A stretch of 64,000 bases of DNA from Desulfoluna limicola (GTDB lineage Bacteria > Desulfobacterota > Desulfobacteria > Desulfobacterales > Desulfolunaceae), in assembly GCF_021654575.1 (NCBI RefSeq), contig NZ_AP024488.1, positions 434,001-498,000 on the forward strand, read 5' to 3'. Under the pieces are notes generated by a model. The model was given only the letters and a program-made list of their open reading frames with translations, had not been told where the DNA came from and searched no databases. The stretch's first letter is position 1, and the number at the start of each line of letters is the position of its first letter. Position numbers and translations under genes: made by a program. Positions 16,953 through 29,640 of this stretch are shown in pieces.

Positions 16953-18395
16953 TTATTTTTTTAAAAATTTGGTCAGGTCGAAGCGTTTGAGCATGGCGTA
17001 GAGGTGGGAGCGGGAGAGCCCGGAGATATCGAGCATGCGATGCACATCCCCTTCGGTGTGGCGGATGATCTCTTCCAGGTAGCGGCTCTCCACGCGGTTT
17101 CTCACATCTTTGATGGACGGTTCCCCGTTTGCAAAAAAGTCTTTGAGGTCCTCGTCTGTTGTGTTCTCGGCGGTGGATTGGTGGTTCTGGGCGCTCAGCC
17201 CCATCCTCACGGAGAGTTGTGCCACTTCGATGCGAAGCTCCTGGGGAAGGTCCATGACGTGGATGGTGGATCGATCTCCCGTGGCGAAGAACGCGTGCTC
17301 GATGACATTGAAGAGTTCCCGGACGTTGCCCGGCCAGGGGCAGCGCTTCAGCATGGCAAAAAAACCGGATTCGAACTGCTTCACTGGGATGCCGTATCGT
17401 GCGGCAAGGCCCCGTGCGTGGTGCTCAGCAAGGGGTTTGATGTCTTCGATTCGGTTGCGCAGAGGGGGTAACTCCAGGGTGAAGGCCCGCAGGCGGAAGA
17501 GGAGGTCCCGGCGGAACCGACCTTCGTCCACCATGCGTGAGAGATCGCGGTTGGTGGCGGCGATGAGTCGGAAATCGCTTTTCACTTCCGTTGTTTTGCC
17601 CACGGGTCTGTAGCGCTTCTCCTGGAGCACCCGAAGAAAGGTTTTCTGAAGGGAGAGGGGCATCTCGCCAATTTCATCGAGGAAGAGCGTGCCTTTGTTT
17701 GCGGCATTGACAAGGCCGGTGCGGTCTTGGTCTGCGCTGGTAAAGGCCCCTTTGCGGTGTCCGAAGAGGGTGCTTTCCACCAGGGTTTCGGTGAGGGCGG
17801 CGCAGTCCACCGTGACGAAATTATGGGTCTTTCTCGGGCTGTTTTCATGGATGGTTCGGGCAAAGAGTTCTTTTCCGGTGCCGGTCTCTCCGGTGATGAG
17901 CACCCCGGAGTGGCATCCGGCGGCTCGGGCAGCCATATCAAAGCAGTGGCGGATGGGTTCACTCTTTCCAATGATTGTGTTGAGGGAGAGCTGGGGGCTC
18001 TGGTAGCTCCTGATGGTCTGGCGATGGGTGAGGGCCCGTGTGATGGCCTGGCGGGTGTCATGGATCGACGAGGGCTTGACGAGGAAGTCCAGGGCCCCCC
18101 TTTTGATGGCAAGTCCTGCGGAATCGGGGTCGCCCTTGCCGGTGATCATGATCAGGGCGGGGCCTGAAGGGCTCTGGCAGAAGCTCTCGATGTGGTCGAT
18201 ACCCATGCCGTCGGGAAGGAACAGGTCCAGTAGGATGATGTCTACGGGCTCGCTCTTAAGGCGGGTGTGGGCCTCGGAAAGGGATCCGGCCCCGCAGGCC
18301 TGGTGGCCCATTCGGGTAATGAGGCTTTTCATGCTTTCAAAAAAAAGTTGGTCGTCATCGACCACAAGGACCAGGGCTTGCTTTTGAACTTCCAT
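16953..18395 (-). CDS. Sigma-54-dependent response regulator (NtrC family)
   Basis: 480 aa. Receiver domain about residues 8-125 (LVVDDDQLFFE; phosphoacceptor Asp in ILLDLFLPDGMG). AAA+ domain about 140-370 with Walker A GETGTGKELF, the sigma-54 contact loop GAFTSA and Walker B GTLFLDEIGEMPL. C-terminal Fis-type helix-turn-helix (VHRMLDISGLSRSHLYAML). It should bind upstream activator sites and drive open-complex formation by sigma-54 polymerase. ATG 18395 follows AGGAG; a longer start adds seven residues. No cognate kinase or sigma-54 promoter is adjacent, so its regulon is unknown. Confidence 0.93.
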   Translation of the reverse strand: MEVQKQALVLVVDDDQLFFESMKSLITRMGHQACGAGSLSEAHTRLKSEPVDIILLDLFLPDGMGIDHIESFCQSPSGPALIMITGKGDPDSAGLAIKRGALDFLVKPSSIHDTRQAITRALTHRQTIRSYQSPQLSLNTIIGKSEPIRHCFDMAARAAGCHSGVLITGETGTGKELFARTIHENSPRKTHNFVTVDCAALTETLVESTLFGHRKGAFTSADQDRTGLVNAANKGTLFLDEIGEMPLSLQKTFLRVLQEKRYRPVGKTTEVKSDFRLIAATNRDLSRMVDEGRFRRDLLFRLRAFTLELPPLRNRIEDIKPLAEHHARGLAARYGIPVKQFESGFFAMLKRCPWPGNVRELFNVIEHAFFATGDRSTIHVMDLPQELRIEVAQLSVRMGLSAQNHQSTAENTTDEDLKDFFANGEPSIKDVRNRVESRYLEEIIRHTEGDVHRMLDISGLSRSHLYAMLKRFDLTKFLKK

Positions 18396-18995
18396 GTTAC
18401 TCCTGCCCGCTGTCACGGCGTCGGCTCCTTCCCGTTAGGGACGGATGTGTGTCTAACGTATGTGGTACACACCGAAAAACGGTGTTCAGTCAAGGGGCTG
18501 TTCAAGGCAATTACTGCAAAAGCTCCACGCTCTTTGACAACACGGCAGCGGGGATGGAAGGCATGATGGTGCCCTCGGAAACCGAAAGGGTATTGAGTTT
18601 CCTCAACCCGAAGAGCCTTTGCAGATAAGGTCTTGGTTTGTTCTTGACTGAATTTGTCTGATAAAAAATACACAGAGTCCCTTCGGATGGCAACGTAAAA
18701 AAAATAGGCAATAAGGAATTGTCAGTGTGCCCGCAGGGGGACATGGGGCGGGTTTTGTGTTGACAGGCACAATGGTGAGACGTAGGCACAATGTGTCAGG
18801 GGTACGAAATGTCGGATGGTTTCCGACGCATCGGACGCAACAGGATTTATCGATGCTTTGCAGCATGTCCGGTCCCCCATCCTGGCATACAGTATGTTAC
18901 AGTGAGTCAGTCGGTGCGGAATGTATATGGCATTGTGAGACAATTTTAGCGCCGATATTCCATGAACGCATCTTGAATCATGCAGGGAGACGACG
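18396..18995. other. 600-bp divergent gap between the sigma-54 regulator and the Nudix gene
   Basis: No gene is supported. A TTGACA at 18760-18765 is not matched by a good -10 box at standard spacing. Several short open frames overlap on both strands but lack ribosome sites. Confidence 0.5.
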
Positions 18996-19676
18996 ATGGC
19001 CACGGATGCCGTTGAGCAATTGAAACAGAGTCTATCCGGTCGCCCCGGGGTGTTGGGGTGGGATCGGTTTGTCCATTCATCCGTTCTGGCCCCGGTGGTG
19101 ATGGTGGACGGGGAGCTTCATCTTCTCTTCCAGAAACGCACCGAGGGGATTCGCCAGGGGGGAGAGATCTCTTTTCCCGGCGGAGGCTTCGACCCCGGCA
19201 AAGACACGGACCTCGAATCCACGGCCCTTCGGGAGTGCAGTGAAGAGATGGGCATCGCGCCGGAGCAGGTGACGGTTATCGGCCAGATGGACACCCTGAT
19301 CACGTCGGTGGGTGTTACGGTCTCCTGTTACGTCGGACTCCTGGATGATGGGGCCCTTGAAACCATGACCATCAATGAAGACGAGGTGGCAGCCTGGTTT
19401 ACCATGCCCCTGACCCATTTCAGAAAGACGGCTCCCGACATTCATCACGTTCGCCTGATGGTGGAGCCCCACTACGATCACCCGAAAAAAGGGCGGGTGA
19501 CCCTGCTCCCCGCAAGGGATCTGGGGCTCCCGGAACGTTACCACAAGCCCTGGGGCGGCCTGACTCGCGAGGTCTACTTCTGGGAGACCCCCCACGGGAC
19601 TCTCTGGGGGATCACTGCGGAACTGGTTCGGGAACTGGTGCTCAGAAGCCAGAAGGCACCGGATGTGACGACTTGA
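18996..19676 (+). CDS. Nudix hydrolase, CoA-pyrophosphatase-like
   Basis: 226 aa. The segment LLFQKRTEGIRQGGEISFPGGG matches the CoA-type pre-Nudix motif (LLTxR...GQVSFPGG), and the Nudix box continues as FDPGKDTDLESTALRECSEEMGI. RExxEExG supplies the metal-binding glutamates. CoA pyrophosphatases split CoA or its oxidised and short-acyl forms to phosphopantetheine and 3',5'-ADP; substrate here is inferred from that motif. The first Glu of the classical box is absent, as is common in this subfamily. ATG preceded by CAGGGAGA. It appears monocistronic. Confidence 0.85.
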   Translation: MATDAVEQLKQSLSGRPGVLGWDRFVHSSVLAPVVMVDGELHLLFQKRTEGIRQGGEISFPGGGFDPGKDTDLESTALRECSEEMGIAPEQVTVIGQMDTLITSVGVTVSCYVGLLDDGALETMTINEDEVAAWFTMPLTHFRKTAPDIHHVRLMVEPHYDHPKKGRVTLLPARDLGLPERYHKPWGGLTREVYFWETPHGTLWGITAELVRELVLRSQKAPDVTT

Positions 19677-19722
19677 CAGAGCTTCGGGGGAGTTGTAGGT
19701 TACTTTTGGCGCGTTCAGGCAC

Positions 19723-21387
<1,665 letters not shown>

Positions 21388-21412
21388 TGACGCGGTATTT
21401 TTAAGTGCGTTA

Positions 21413-21456
21413 AAACGGCCTGCGGGTTTTTCAGTCCGCAGGCCGTTCTATTTTGT
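21413..21456 (+). terminator. Intrinsic terminator after eno
   Basis: AACGGCCTGCGG and CCGCAGGCCGTT form a perfect 12-bp stem around a 10-base loop, followed by CTATTTT. Confidence 0.9.
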
Positions 21457-21474
21457 GGTTACACCAGCCTCAAC

Positions 21475-21596
21475 CACGGGCGCAGCCCGTCAGCGAATGT
21501 GAACACCCCGGGGAACGAGGGGTAGAGCATTCGCGAACCTGGGGCCAAGGGGGTGGCGAAGCCACTTTGGCTAAACGTCCCCTTGCCGCCGGAGGC
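21475..21596 (-). repeat. Head repeat unit upstream of the exported LolA-like gene
   Basis: CACGGGCGCAGCCCGTCAGCGAATGTG...GAGCATTCGCGAACC, then the GGCGAAGCCACTTTGGC module seen at 9909 and inverted head CCGCCGGAGGC (21586-21596). The head faces the gene at 21617. Confidence 0.8.
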
Positions 21597-21616
21597 GTCG
21601 TTTTAATCCCCAACCC

Positions 21617-22504
21617 ATGAGAGCGTGTGCCGTGATGCAGCGATTGACACACAGACGAATCCTTCCCTTTCTTCTCCTTTTTATGATGGTTTCCGCCGGC
21701 TCAGCGCAGGCATACCTTCTTACCTCCCCCCAGATCACGCGTCAGATGGTGAAAAAACTGGGCAAGCCGGTGACGGCCACCATTCAGCAGAAAGAGAGCT
21801 TTTTCAGGAGTGGCGCCACCGAAGAAACCGAAGCGGAGAACCTGGTCTTTGATGAGGTGGTGCGGCTTGCCGCTCCGGATAGGTTTCACGCCGTGGTCAC
21901 AGCTGACGAGAAGAAGGTGGAGCAGCTCTCCACCTTTGATACCTGGTTCCGCGTGGTGGATGGGGCGGTGATCGAAGGCCCGGAACGGGCGGCGGATCGC
22001 TACCGGGACCCGTTGCAGTTTCGACAAGAGTCCCTTATTGAAAAGCGTCTCACCAGTGCGGGGGTGGATCTGGCTTCCACGTCACTGAACCGTCATGCCG
22101 GGCGCATCGCCTGGGTGATGGGGGCCAGGGCCTCGGACCGGACGGTCAGGCCCCAGTTCTGGGTGGACAAGGAGACCTTTCTTCCCATGCGCTGGATTCT
22201 CTTTGAAGGGCAGGGCGATAAGCAGAGGGTTGAGATCTGGTACCATGACTGGTTTAAGCAGGGGAACGCCTATTACCCCAAGCACATTGAATTCTACGCC
22301 GACGGGCGGCTCTTTCGCGAGATCCGCGTCGAGAGCGTGACCGCCGGCAAACCGATGTCTGCGACACTCTTTGATCGGTCCACCTACAGCCCGAAAAAAA
22401 ACGCGGAACCCAAGGCAAACGAGAAGGTCGCAGAGCCCACCGAGAAGGAACGACAGATGGAGGAGATTGAGCGGATTCTCTCCAACGATCCCCTGGCATT
22501 TTAA
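21617..22504 (+). CDS. Exported protein with a LolA/LppX-like fold, function unknown
   Basis: 295 aa. A signal peptide is clear (HRRILPFLLLFMMVSAGSAQA, cleavage after AQA, about residue 32). The mature part has alternating amphipathic strands (FDEVVRLAAPDRFHAVV, FWVDKETFLPMRWILF, VEIWYHDWFKQGNAYYPKHIEFYADG), reminiscent of outer-membrane lipoprotein-carrier-like domains that bind lipid in a half-barrel. The charged tail (PKKNAEPKANEKVAEPTEKE) is low-complexity. Start is ATG 21617, but ATG 21635 gives a more typical signal peptide; neither has a strong ribosome site. It is unlikely to be LolA itself because it is longer and lacks the usual partners nearby. Confidence 0.6.
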   Translation: MRACAVMQRLTHRRILPFLLLFMMVSAGSAQAYLLTSPQITRQMVKKLGKPVTATIQQKESFFRSGATEETEAENLVFDEVVRLAAPDRFHAVVTADEKKVEQLSTFDTWFRVVDGAVIEGPERAADRYRDPLQFRQESLIEKRLTSAGVDLASTSLNRHAGRIAWVMGARASDRTVRPQFWVDKETFLPMRWILFEGQGDKQRVEIWYHDWFKQGNAYYPKHIEFYADGRLFREIRVESVTAGKPMSATLFDRSTYSPKKNAEPKANEKVAEPTEKERQMEEIERILSNDPLAF

Positions 22505-22720
22505 CGGTACGAGAAGAGTCCTGACCGGGTCGATTTGGCGCGGGGTGTTGGTTTAAACTTAAAATTGGTGATTTTTTTCGGGCTCTCTTGAAGATCAGAG
22601 GGGAATTCACGGGCTTGACCTATCAAGGCTTGCGTTCCCAAAAGTGATTGGATAATATCCGGTCAACTGAAAACAAGCTGGGTGATAACAATGGCGAAAC
22701 CTTTCCTCATTGTGATACTA

Positions 22721-24469
<1,749 letters not shown>

Positions 24470-24478
24470 AAAGAGAGT

Positions 24479-24569
24479 GCCTCCGGCGGCAAGGTGAGCC
24501 ACCTTGAAAGCTGATTGCCCTTGTACTTTGCCCTTTGTTCCTCAGGGCAAAGTACAAGGGCGTTTTTGT
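24479..24569 (+). repeat. Head repeat unit after pyrG, left bookend of the pyrG/pepN gap
   Basis: Head GCCTCCGGCGGC begins 10 bases after the pyrG stop. Stem AAGGTG-AGC-CACCTT (24491-24505), GAAAGCTGATTGCC, then a long hairpin. The rest of the 764-bp gap holds an isolated hairpin (GGTGCG-TTCC-ACGCACC, near 24816) and the tail module and unit listed next. Confidence 0.9.
24517..24567 (+). terminator. Terminator formed by the repeat unit behind pyrG
   Basis: GCCCTTGTACTTTGCCCT (24517-24534) and AGGGCAAAGTACAAGGGC (24544-24561) are perfectly complementary over 18 bp around TTGTTCCTC, then GTTTTTGTTTT. The loop sequence is the usual one of the repeat family. Confidence 0.9.
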
Positions 24570-24943
24570 TTTAAATGCCGGAGATAGTTCTGGGTGTGTC
24601 ATGAGTTCATAAGGGCTGTGTGTGTGGCACTCATTCGGAACCATGTTTTAACCTGAATCTGTTGTCTCCTCTGAGTATGCGAACGTTCCCACCCCTCGAT
24701 TGGTTCTTTTTCACCAGTATAGTTCCCCGCATCATTATCTTCTTCCAATTGAGTTCCCTATCTTAAGTGGGTTCATGTTCGCGGGTACGTCAACTGTGAA
24801 ACCTGGCTTATAGGGTGCGTTCCACGCACCAAAACCGCGGCCATTATGTTCCTGATTTGAGCGTAAAGTAACGGTCTTGATCATTGCTTAGGCCATCTGC
24901 CTTATCTGTAAGATTCAACCCCTGAAAACTGTTTTTATCACGG

Positions 24944-25102
24944 AAGACCACGAAGCGCCCTTCGGGTTTCACGAAGGCGGTTGCGTTATTTAAGTCGTTG
25001 TTCACGGGCGCAGCCCGTCAGCGAATGTGACAACCCGAGGAACGAGGGTTGGAGCATTCGCGAACCTGGGATCCAAGGGCTCAGCCCTTGGCCGCCGGAA
25101 GC
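24944..25102 (-). repeat. Head repeat unit plus tail module, right bookend before pepN
   Basis: 24944-24985 is the tail module (CCACGAAGCGCCCTTCGGG, CACGAAGGCGG). Then CACGGGCGCAGCCCGTCAGCGAATG...GAGCATTCGCGAACC, the stem CCAAGGGCTCAGCCCTTGG and inverted head CCGCCGGAAGC (25092-25102). Confidence 0.8.
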
Positions 25103-25233
25103 ATGTTTCATTTTTGTCTCTGGTCTTGAAAATCTGGGGATTCTCCTTATCTTGAGACAATCGAAGGGCAAGCGGCGCAGCCGTGATTCAGCCCGATTGT
25201 TGATGATTCATTTCCCAAGGAAAGGGAGTCCCC

Positions 25234-27861
25234 ATGACCGAACCTGTCGAGAAGCACCTTAAGGATTACAAGCGCCCTGATTTTAACGTGGAGACCGTTG
25301 AGCTCCATGTGGATATATGTGAGACCGAAACCCATGTTACCGCCACCCTTGGGGTGGCAAAGAGCCCTGAGGCCGCCGAGGGCGCACCTTTTCTCCTGGA
25401 TGGAAAGGAGCTGGAACTGCTTGAAATCGAGGTGGACGGACGCACTCTCTCTGAAGTGGATTACACCCTTGAAGGGGAGGTGCTGACCCTGCCCGGCATG
25501 CCCGAGGCCTTTAGCCTCAAAACAAAGGTCAAGATCCATCCGGAAACCAATACCTCTCTGGAGGGGCTCTATTTTGCCGACGGCACCTTTCTTACCCAGT
25601 GCGAGGCCGAAGGCTTTCGCCGCATCACCTTCTTCCCGGACCGGCCCGATGTCATGAGCAGCTACCGCTGCACCGTGGTGGCGGATAAAGCGAAATACCC
25701 CGTGCTTCTGGCCAACGGCAACCTGGTGGAAGAGGGCGCTCTGGCAGATGGCCGTCACTTTGCCACCTGGGAAGACCCCCACAAAAAGCCGAGCTACCTG
25801 TTTGCCATGGTGGCGGGGGATCTTGCCTGTCGGAAGGACAGCTTCACCACCGCCAGCGGTCGTGAGGTGGCCTTGAGATTTTACGTGGATCATCAGGACG
25901 CCGATAAGTGTGAGCACGCCATCGAATCCCTGAAAAAATCCATGGCATGGGACGAAGAGACCTTTGGCCTTGAGTATGATCTCGACATCTACATGGTGGT
26001 GGCGACCCACAGCTTCAACGCGGGTGCCATGGAGAACAAGGGGCTTAACGTCTTCAACTCCAAGTACGTGCTGGCAAAACCCGAGACGGCCACCGACACG
26101 GATTTTCAGAACATCGAAGGGGTCATCGGCCACGAGTACTTTCACAACTGGACCGGCAACCGGGTGACCCTGTGCAACTGGTTTCAGCTATCCCTGAAAG
26201 AGGGCCTGACGGTCTTTCGGGACCAGGAGTTCTCCTCGGACATGGGCTCGCGCGCCGTGAAGCGCATTTCAGATGTCCGCGTGCTTCGTGCTGCCCAGTT
26301 CCCTGAAGACGCCGGCCCCATGGCCCACCCCATCCGTCCCGAATCCTACATCGAGATGAACAACTTTTACACGGCCACCGTTTACAACAAAGGGGCCGAG
26401 GTGATTCGCATGATCCACACCTTTCTGGGCCCCGATGCCTTCAGAAAGGGCATGGATCTTTACTTTGAGCGGCACGACGGCGGTGCTGTGGCATGCGAAG
26501 AGTTTGTCAAAGCCATGGAAGATGCCTCGGGTGTGGACCTTACCCGTTTCCGCCTCTGGTACAGTCAGGCCGGTACCCCCAAGGTGACGGTGGATCGCGC
26601 CTACGACGCAGAAACCAAACACTACACCCTGACCTTTACCCAGGCGGTTCCGGACACCCCGGGCCAGTCGAACAAAAAACCGATGCAGATTCCTGTGAAG
26701 ATGGGGCTTATCGGTGCGGATGGCATGCCCATTCCCCTGACCCTTGAAGGGGAGAGTGCCCAAGGGCCCCTGGAGCGGGTGCTGAGTTTCTCCGCCAACA
26801 TGGAGAGCTTCACCTTTACCGGCGTGGAAGACGAACCCATCCCGTCTCTGTTCCGTGGCTTCTCCGCGCCTGTTACCAAGGTGGTGGATTTCACCGAGGA
26901 AGAGCTCATCTTCCTCATGGGCAACGACCCCGATCCTTTCAACCGGTGGGATGCTGCCCAGCAGCTCTTTGCCGACACCATTCTTGGCATGGTGGCTGAT
27001 GTTCGGGATGACAAAAAGCTCTCTTTAAGCGAGCCCCTTGTCGCCGCCGTTAAGAAGACCCTGACCCACGACACCCTAGACAAAGCCCTTATCGCCCAGG
27101 CCCTGACCCTGCCCTCGGAGACCGAACTGGGAGATCGGATGGCCCACATCGATGTGGATGGCATTCATGCGGCCCGTGAGTTTGTGGCCGACACCCTGGC
27201 TGAAAAGCTTAAAATGAGCTGGCGAGCTGTCTTTGAGGAGTGTGCCGACGACGGCCCCTACACCCTTGATTCGGAATCCATTGCACGGCGCCGTCTGAAA
27301 AGCCTTTGCCTGACCTACCTGGCACGGGTGGAAACACCCATCACCACATTTGAGGCTTTTGCTTCGGCCACCAACATGACCGACGAACTGGCTGCCCTCA
27401 CTGTTCTCTCAGATCTCGATGCGGAGGAGAGTGAGAAAGCCATGGGCCTTTTCTACGAGGCATGGAAAGCCGATACCCTTGTTCTGGACAAGTGGTTCAT
27501 GACCCAGGCTACCTCCAAGCGACCCGGCACCCTGGAACGGGTGAAGGCCCTTGCCGAGCACCCCGATTTCGACATCAAAAACCCAAACAAGGTGAGGTCC
27601 CTTATCGGTGCGTTCTGTCAGGGCAATCCCTGGCACTTTCACCGCAAAGACGGCAAAGGGTACGACCTCCTGGCGGACACCGTCATCACTTTGAATGCCA
27701 TCAACCCCAGCATTGCCGCCCGAATGGCCTCCGGATTCAACCGCTGGAAGCGATACGATGAAGAGCGTCAGGGGCTTATGAAAGCCAGGCTCGAACGCAT
27801 CAAAAACACCGAAAACCTTGCGAGCGGGGTCTTCGAGATCGTTTCCAAGGCGTTGATATAG
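25234..27861 (+). CDS. pepN: Aminopeptidase N (M1 family)
   Basis: 875 aa, the length of the E. coli PepN group. The exopeptidase motif GAMENKGLNVFN (about residue 266) and the zinc site HEYFHNWTGN with the second Glu in SLKEGLTVFRDQEFSSDM (about 302-330) are intact. Then come the Ig-like and long C-terminal helical domains (PDPFNRWDAAQQL; NPNKVRSLIGAF; GFNRWKRYDEERQ). It removes N-terminal residues from peptides in the cytoplasm. ATG preceded by AAGGGAG. No signal peptide. Monocistronic. Confidence 0.97.
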   Translation: MTEPVEKHLKDYKRPDFNVETVELHVDICETETHVTATLGVAKSPEAAEGAPFLLDGKELELLEIEVDGRTLSEVDYTLEGEVLTLPGMPEAFSLKTKVKIHPETNTSLEGLYFADGTFLTQCEAEGFRRITFFPDRPDVMSSYRCTVVADKAKYPVLLANGNLVEEGALADGRHFATWEDPHKKPSYLFAMVAGDLACRKDSFTTASGREVALRFYVDHQDADKCEHAIESLKKSMAWDEETFGLEYDLDIYMVVATHSFNAGAMENKGLNVFNSKYVLAKPETATDTDFQNIEGVIGHEYFHNWTGNRVTLCNWFQLSLKEGLTVFRDQEFSSDMGSRAVKRISDVRVLRAAQFPEDAGPMAHPIRPESYIEMNNFYTATVYNKGAEVIRMIHTFLGPDAFRKGMDLYFERHDGGAVACEEFVKAMEDASGVDLTRFRLWYSQAGTPKVTVDRAYDAETKHYTLTFTQAVPDTPGQSNKKPMQIPVKMGLIGADGMPIPLTLEGESAQGPLERVLSFSANMESFTFTGVEDEPIPSLFRGFSAPVTKVVDFTEEELIFLMGNDPDPFNRWDAAQQLFADTILGMVADVRDDKKLSLSEPLVAAVKKTLTHDTLDKALIAQALTLPSETELGDRMAHIDVDGIHAAREFVADTLAEKLKMSWRAVFEECADDGPYTLDSESIARRRLKSLCLTYLARVETPITTFEAFASATNMTDELAALTVLSDLDAEESEKAMGLFYEAWKADTLVLDKWFMTQATSKRPGTLERVKALAEHPDFDIKNPNKVRSLIGAFCQGNPWHFHRKDGKGYDLLADTVITLNAINPSIAARMASGFNRWKRYDEERQGLMKARLERIKNTENLASGVFEIVSKALI

Positions 27862-27867
27862 TCATTT

Positions 27868-27969
27868 GCCTCCGGCGGCCAGGGGCTGAGCCCCTGGACT
27901 CCAGGTTTGCGAATGCTCCCACCCTTTGTTCCTCAGGGGGATCACATTCGCTGACGGGCTGCGCCCGTG
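27868..27969 (+). repeat. Head repeat unit after pepN, CCAGGGG stem
   Basis: Head GCCTCCGGCGGC starts seven bases after the pepN stop. Perfect hairpin CCAGGGGCTGAGCCCCTGG (27879-27897), then TTTGCGAATGCTC...CACATTCGCTGACGGGC-TGC-GCCCGTG. Confidence 0.85.
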
Positions 27970-27989
27970 AATAAAGGCTGAGTGGAAAA

Positions 27990-28034
27990 ATAAAACGGGC
28001 CGAAAGGAGTCTCCCCTTTTGGCCCGTTTTTGTA
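27990..28034 (+). terminator. Intrinsic terminator after pepN
   Basis: AAACGGGCC and GGCCCGTTT enclose GAAAGGAG and a CTCCCCTTTT segment that also pairs; T-run follows. Confidence 0.85.
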
Positions 28035-28067
28035 TTGGCTATCGGTGATTTTGTATTTGGCGATCCC

Positions 28068-28285
28068 TTAACCCGGATATTTCATGAGAAAACAATCAAT
28101 TCAAAGCAACAATATGCTATTGCTTATAATTATTGTGAAAAATTAAGATATTTCAAAAACACAACATGTAATTTACGGTTTCCTGCCCGCTTTTCTCACC
28201 CTTCGGGCGAGGCGAGTGCACCCATCTTCTGCAGCTCTGACGCCTTGAATATGGGGGCATTCAACTTATGAAATATCCGGGTTAA
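28068..28285. repeat. MITE-like element, copy 1 (218 bp)
   Basis: Ends TTAACCCGGATATTTCATGA (28068-28087) and TTATGAAATATCCGGGTTAA (28266-28285) match in 19 of 20 positions as inverted repeats. The interior carries CTCACCC-TTCG-GGGCGAG-like sequence shared with copy 2. The right end supplies the TAA stop of the methyltransferase gene. No open frame. Confidence 0.8.
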
Positions 28286-28932
28286 CGGTTGTAGCGCAGG
28301 ATCTGTCCGCGAAACGGATCCGTCAGGTAGTCGACATGTTCCGGTTTACTTTGGCTGTGTTCGTATCCCAGCTTGACCATTTTTTTGCTGAATCGCGCGT
28401 GCTGGCCGCGTCCCGGGTCCACCAGGATCACCTCACAGTGGGGCTTGGCATGGGTGTCGATAAATTCGGACAACAGGTCGACATGGTCCCGTTCATACAA
28501 AAGGTCACTGCCCATGATGATGTCAAACTCACCCAGCGTGCTGTTGTTATCCGCCCACCCTGTGCGAACGAAGGGGATGGCTTTTCCCTTGTTGAGCTTC
28601 ACGTTTTCCTGCAGAAACTTGCCGGCTTCGGGGTGGTAGTCTGTGGCGGTGATGTCAGCCAGCCTGTGGTTGAGAACCAAGCTCGTCAGAGCGATTCCGC
28701 AGCCCACCTCTAAAATCCGTTTTCCTTCGATTTGAAAGTCAAACATGAAGTGAGCGAGAACCTCACCCGAAGCCCAGACGACTCCGAATAAAGGCCATGT
28801 GGCAGACGATATGCCCAGTTTCAAGGCAACGTCGTCAACATCTTCGTATTGCTGCCTGTCTCTTAGTGTACGTAAATGAATATCTACATCATCGAATTCC
28901 ATGGTTTGGTAACGAATGCGGGGCGAAGACAT
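28282..28932 (-). CDS. Class I SAM-dependent methyltransferase, METTL21-like
   Basis: 216 aa from ATG 28932, preceded by AAGGAG; a longer frame exists but has no site. Motif I is LEVGCGIALTSLVLN, followed by ITATDYHPEAGKFLQENV (acidic residue that binds the ribose) and DIIMGSDLLYERDH (post-motif). VDPGRGQHARFSKKM is typical of the nicotinamide N-methyltransferase-like / METTL21 protein-lysine methyltransferase group, so a protein substrate is plausible but not shown. The stop codon is contributed by the palindromic end of the adjacent mobile-like element, so the natural C-terminus may have been altered by the insertion. Confidence 0.75.
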   Translation of the reverse strand: MSSPRIRYQTMEFDDVDIHLRTLRDRQQYEDVDDVALKLGISSATWPLFGVVWASGEVLAHFMFDFQIEGKRILEVGCGIALTSLVLNHRLADITATDYHPEAGKFLQENVKLNKGKAIPFVRTGWADNNSTLGEFDIIMGSDLLYERDHVDLLSEFIDTHAKPHCEVILVDPGRGQHARFSKKMVKLGYEHSQSKPEHVDYLTDPFRGQILRYNR

Positions 28933-29374
28933 AAAACTCCTTGGGAGTTGATAAAACGCAGCGTACGTCCTTCGAAACAGATTCGCCACGCAGAACATTC
29001 AGTGTACATGCCTTTAGCACTGGAGCCCAATGAATACGCCGGATCAGGGCAGCGAGGGGTTCTGGTCTGCTGCGATTTCTGGTCGAAAGCCCACCACCCG
29101 GGGGCTATGGCCGAACATAGCCTGCGCTGAAATAGTTGGCGAATTGTGCGGGCGGTTGCCGGTATGTGGCAGAACGTGTGCCATGGTACCGTTCAGGGAG
29201 TATTTGAGCGTAGATATATCGGGTGGGGAATTTTTAATAATTTTCGGGGGATTGATCCGTGGGGTCGGCTGGGTGGTGCCTGTCTTTTGAAAGTAAATCA
29301 GTAACGGCCCGCAGGATCGTTTCTGGGGCCGTTTGGGATTCGATCTCGGCTTTCAGCGTGAACCAGTTTGTATG

Positions 29375-29626
29375 CTATCCCGGATAGTTCATGAGAATTT
29401 GGTGGGGTATAGATCATTGCCTGTAATTATGATTTTTGTTGTGAAAAGTTTGGTTGTTTGAACAATGCAGAATGTGGTTCAGGGGTTGCTGCTCGATTTT
29501 CTCACCCTTCGGGCGAGCCGGTTGCGCTCATCTGCTGCGTTATCAGATCCTTCAGGCAAACCACTGCATCTGTGGCTCTGATGCCTTGTATATAAGCGCA
29601 CCCGACTCGTGAAATATCCGGGATAG
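29375..29626. repeat. MITE-like element, copy 2 (252 bp)
   Basis: Ends CTATCCCGGATAGTTCATGA (29375-29394) and TCGTGAAATATCCGGGATAG (29607-29626) match in 18 of 20 positions. The interior TTTTCTCACCCTTCGGGCGAG, CATCTGCTGC and CTCTGATGCCTTG blocks align with copy 1. It lies 15 bases past the stop of the DUF2860-like gene. The remaining 28933-29374 part of the gap shows nothing. Confidence 0.8.
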
Positions 29627-29640
29627 TGGCGTCGACTGAA

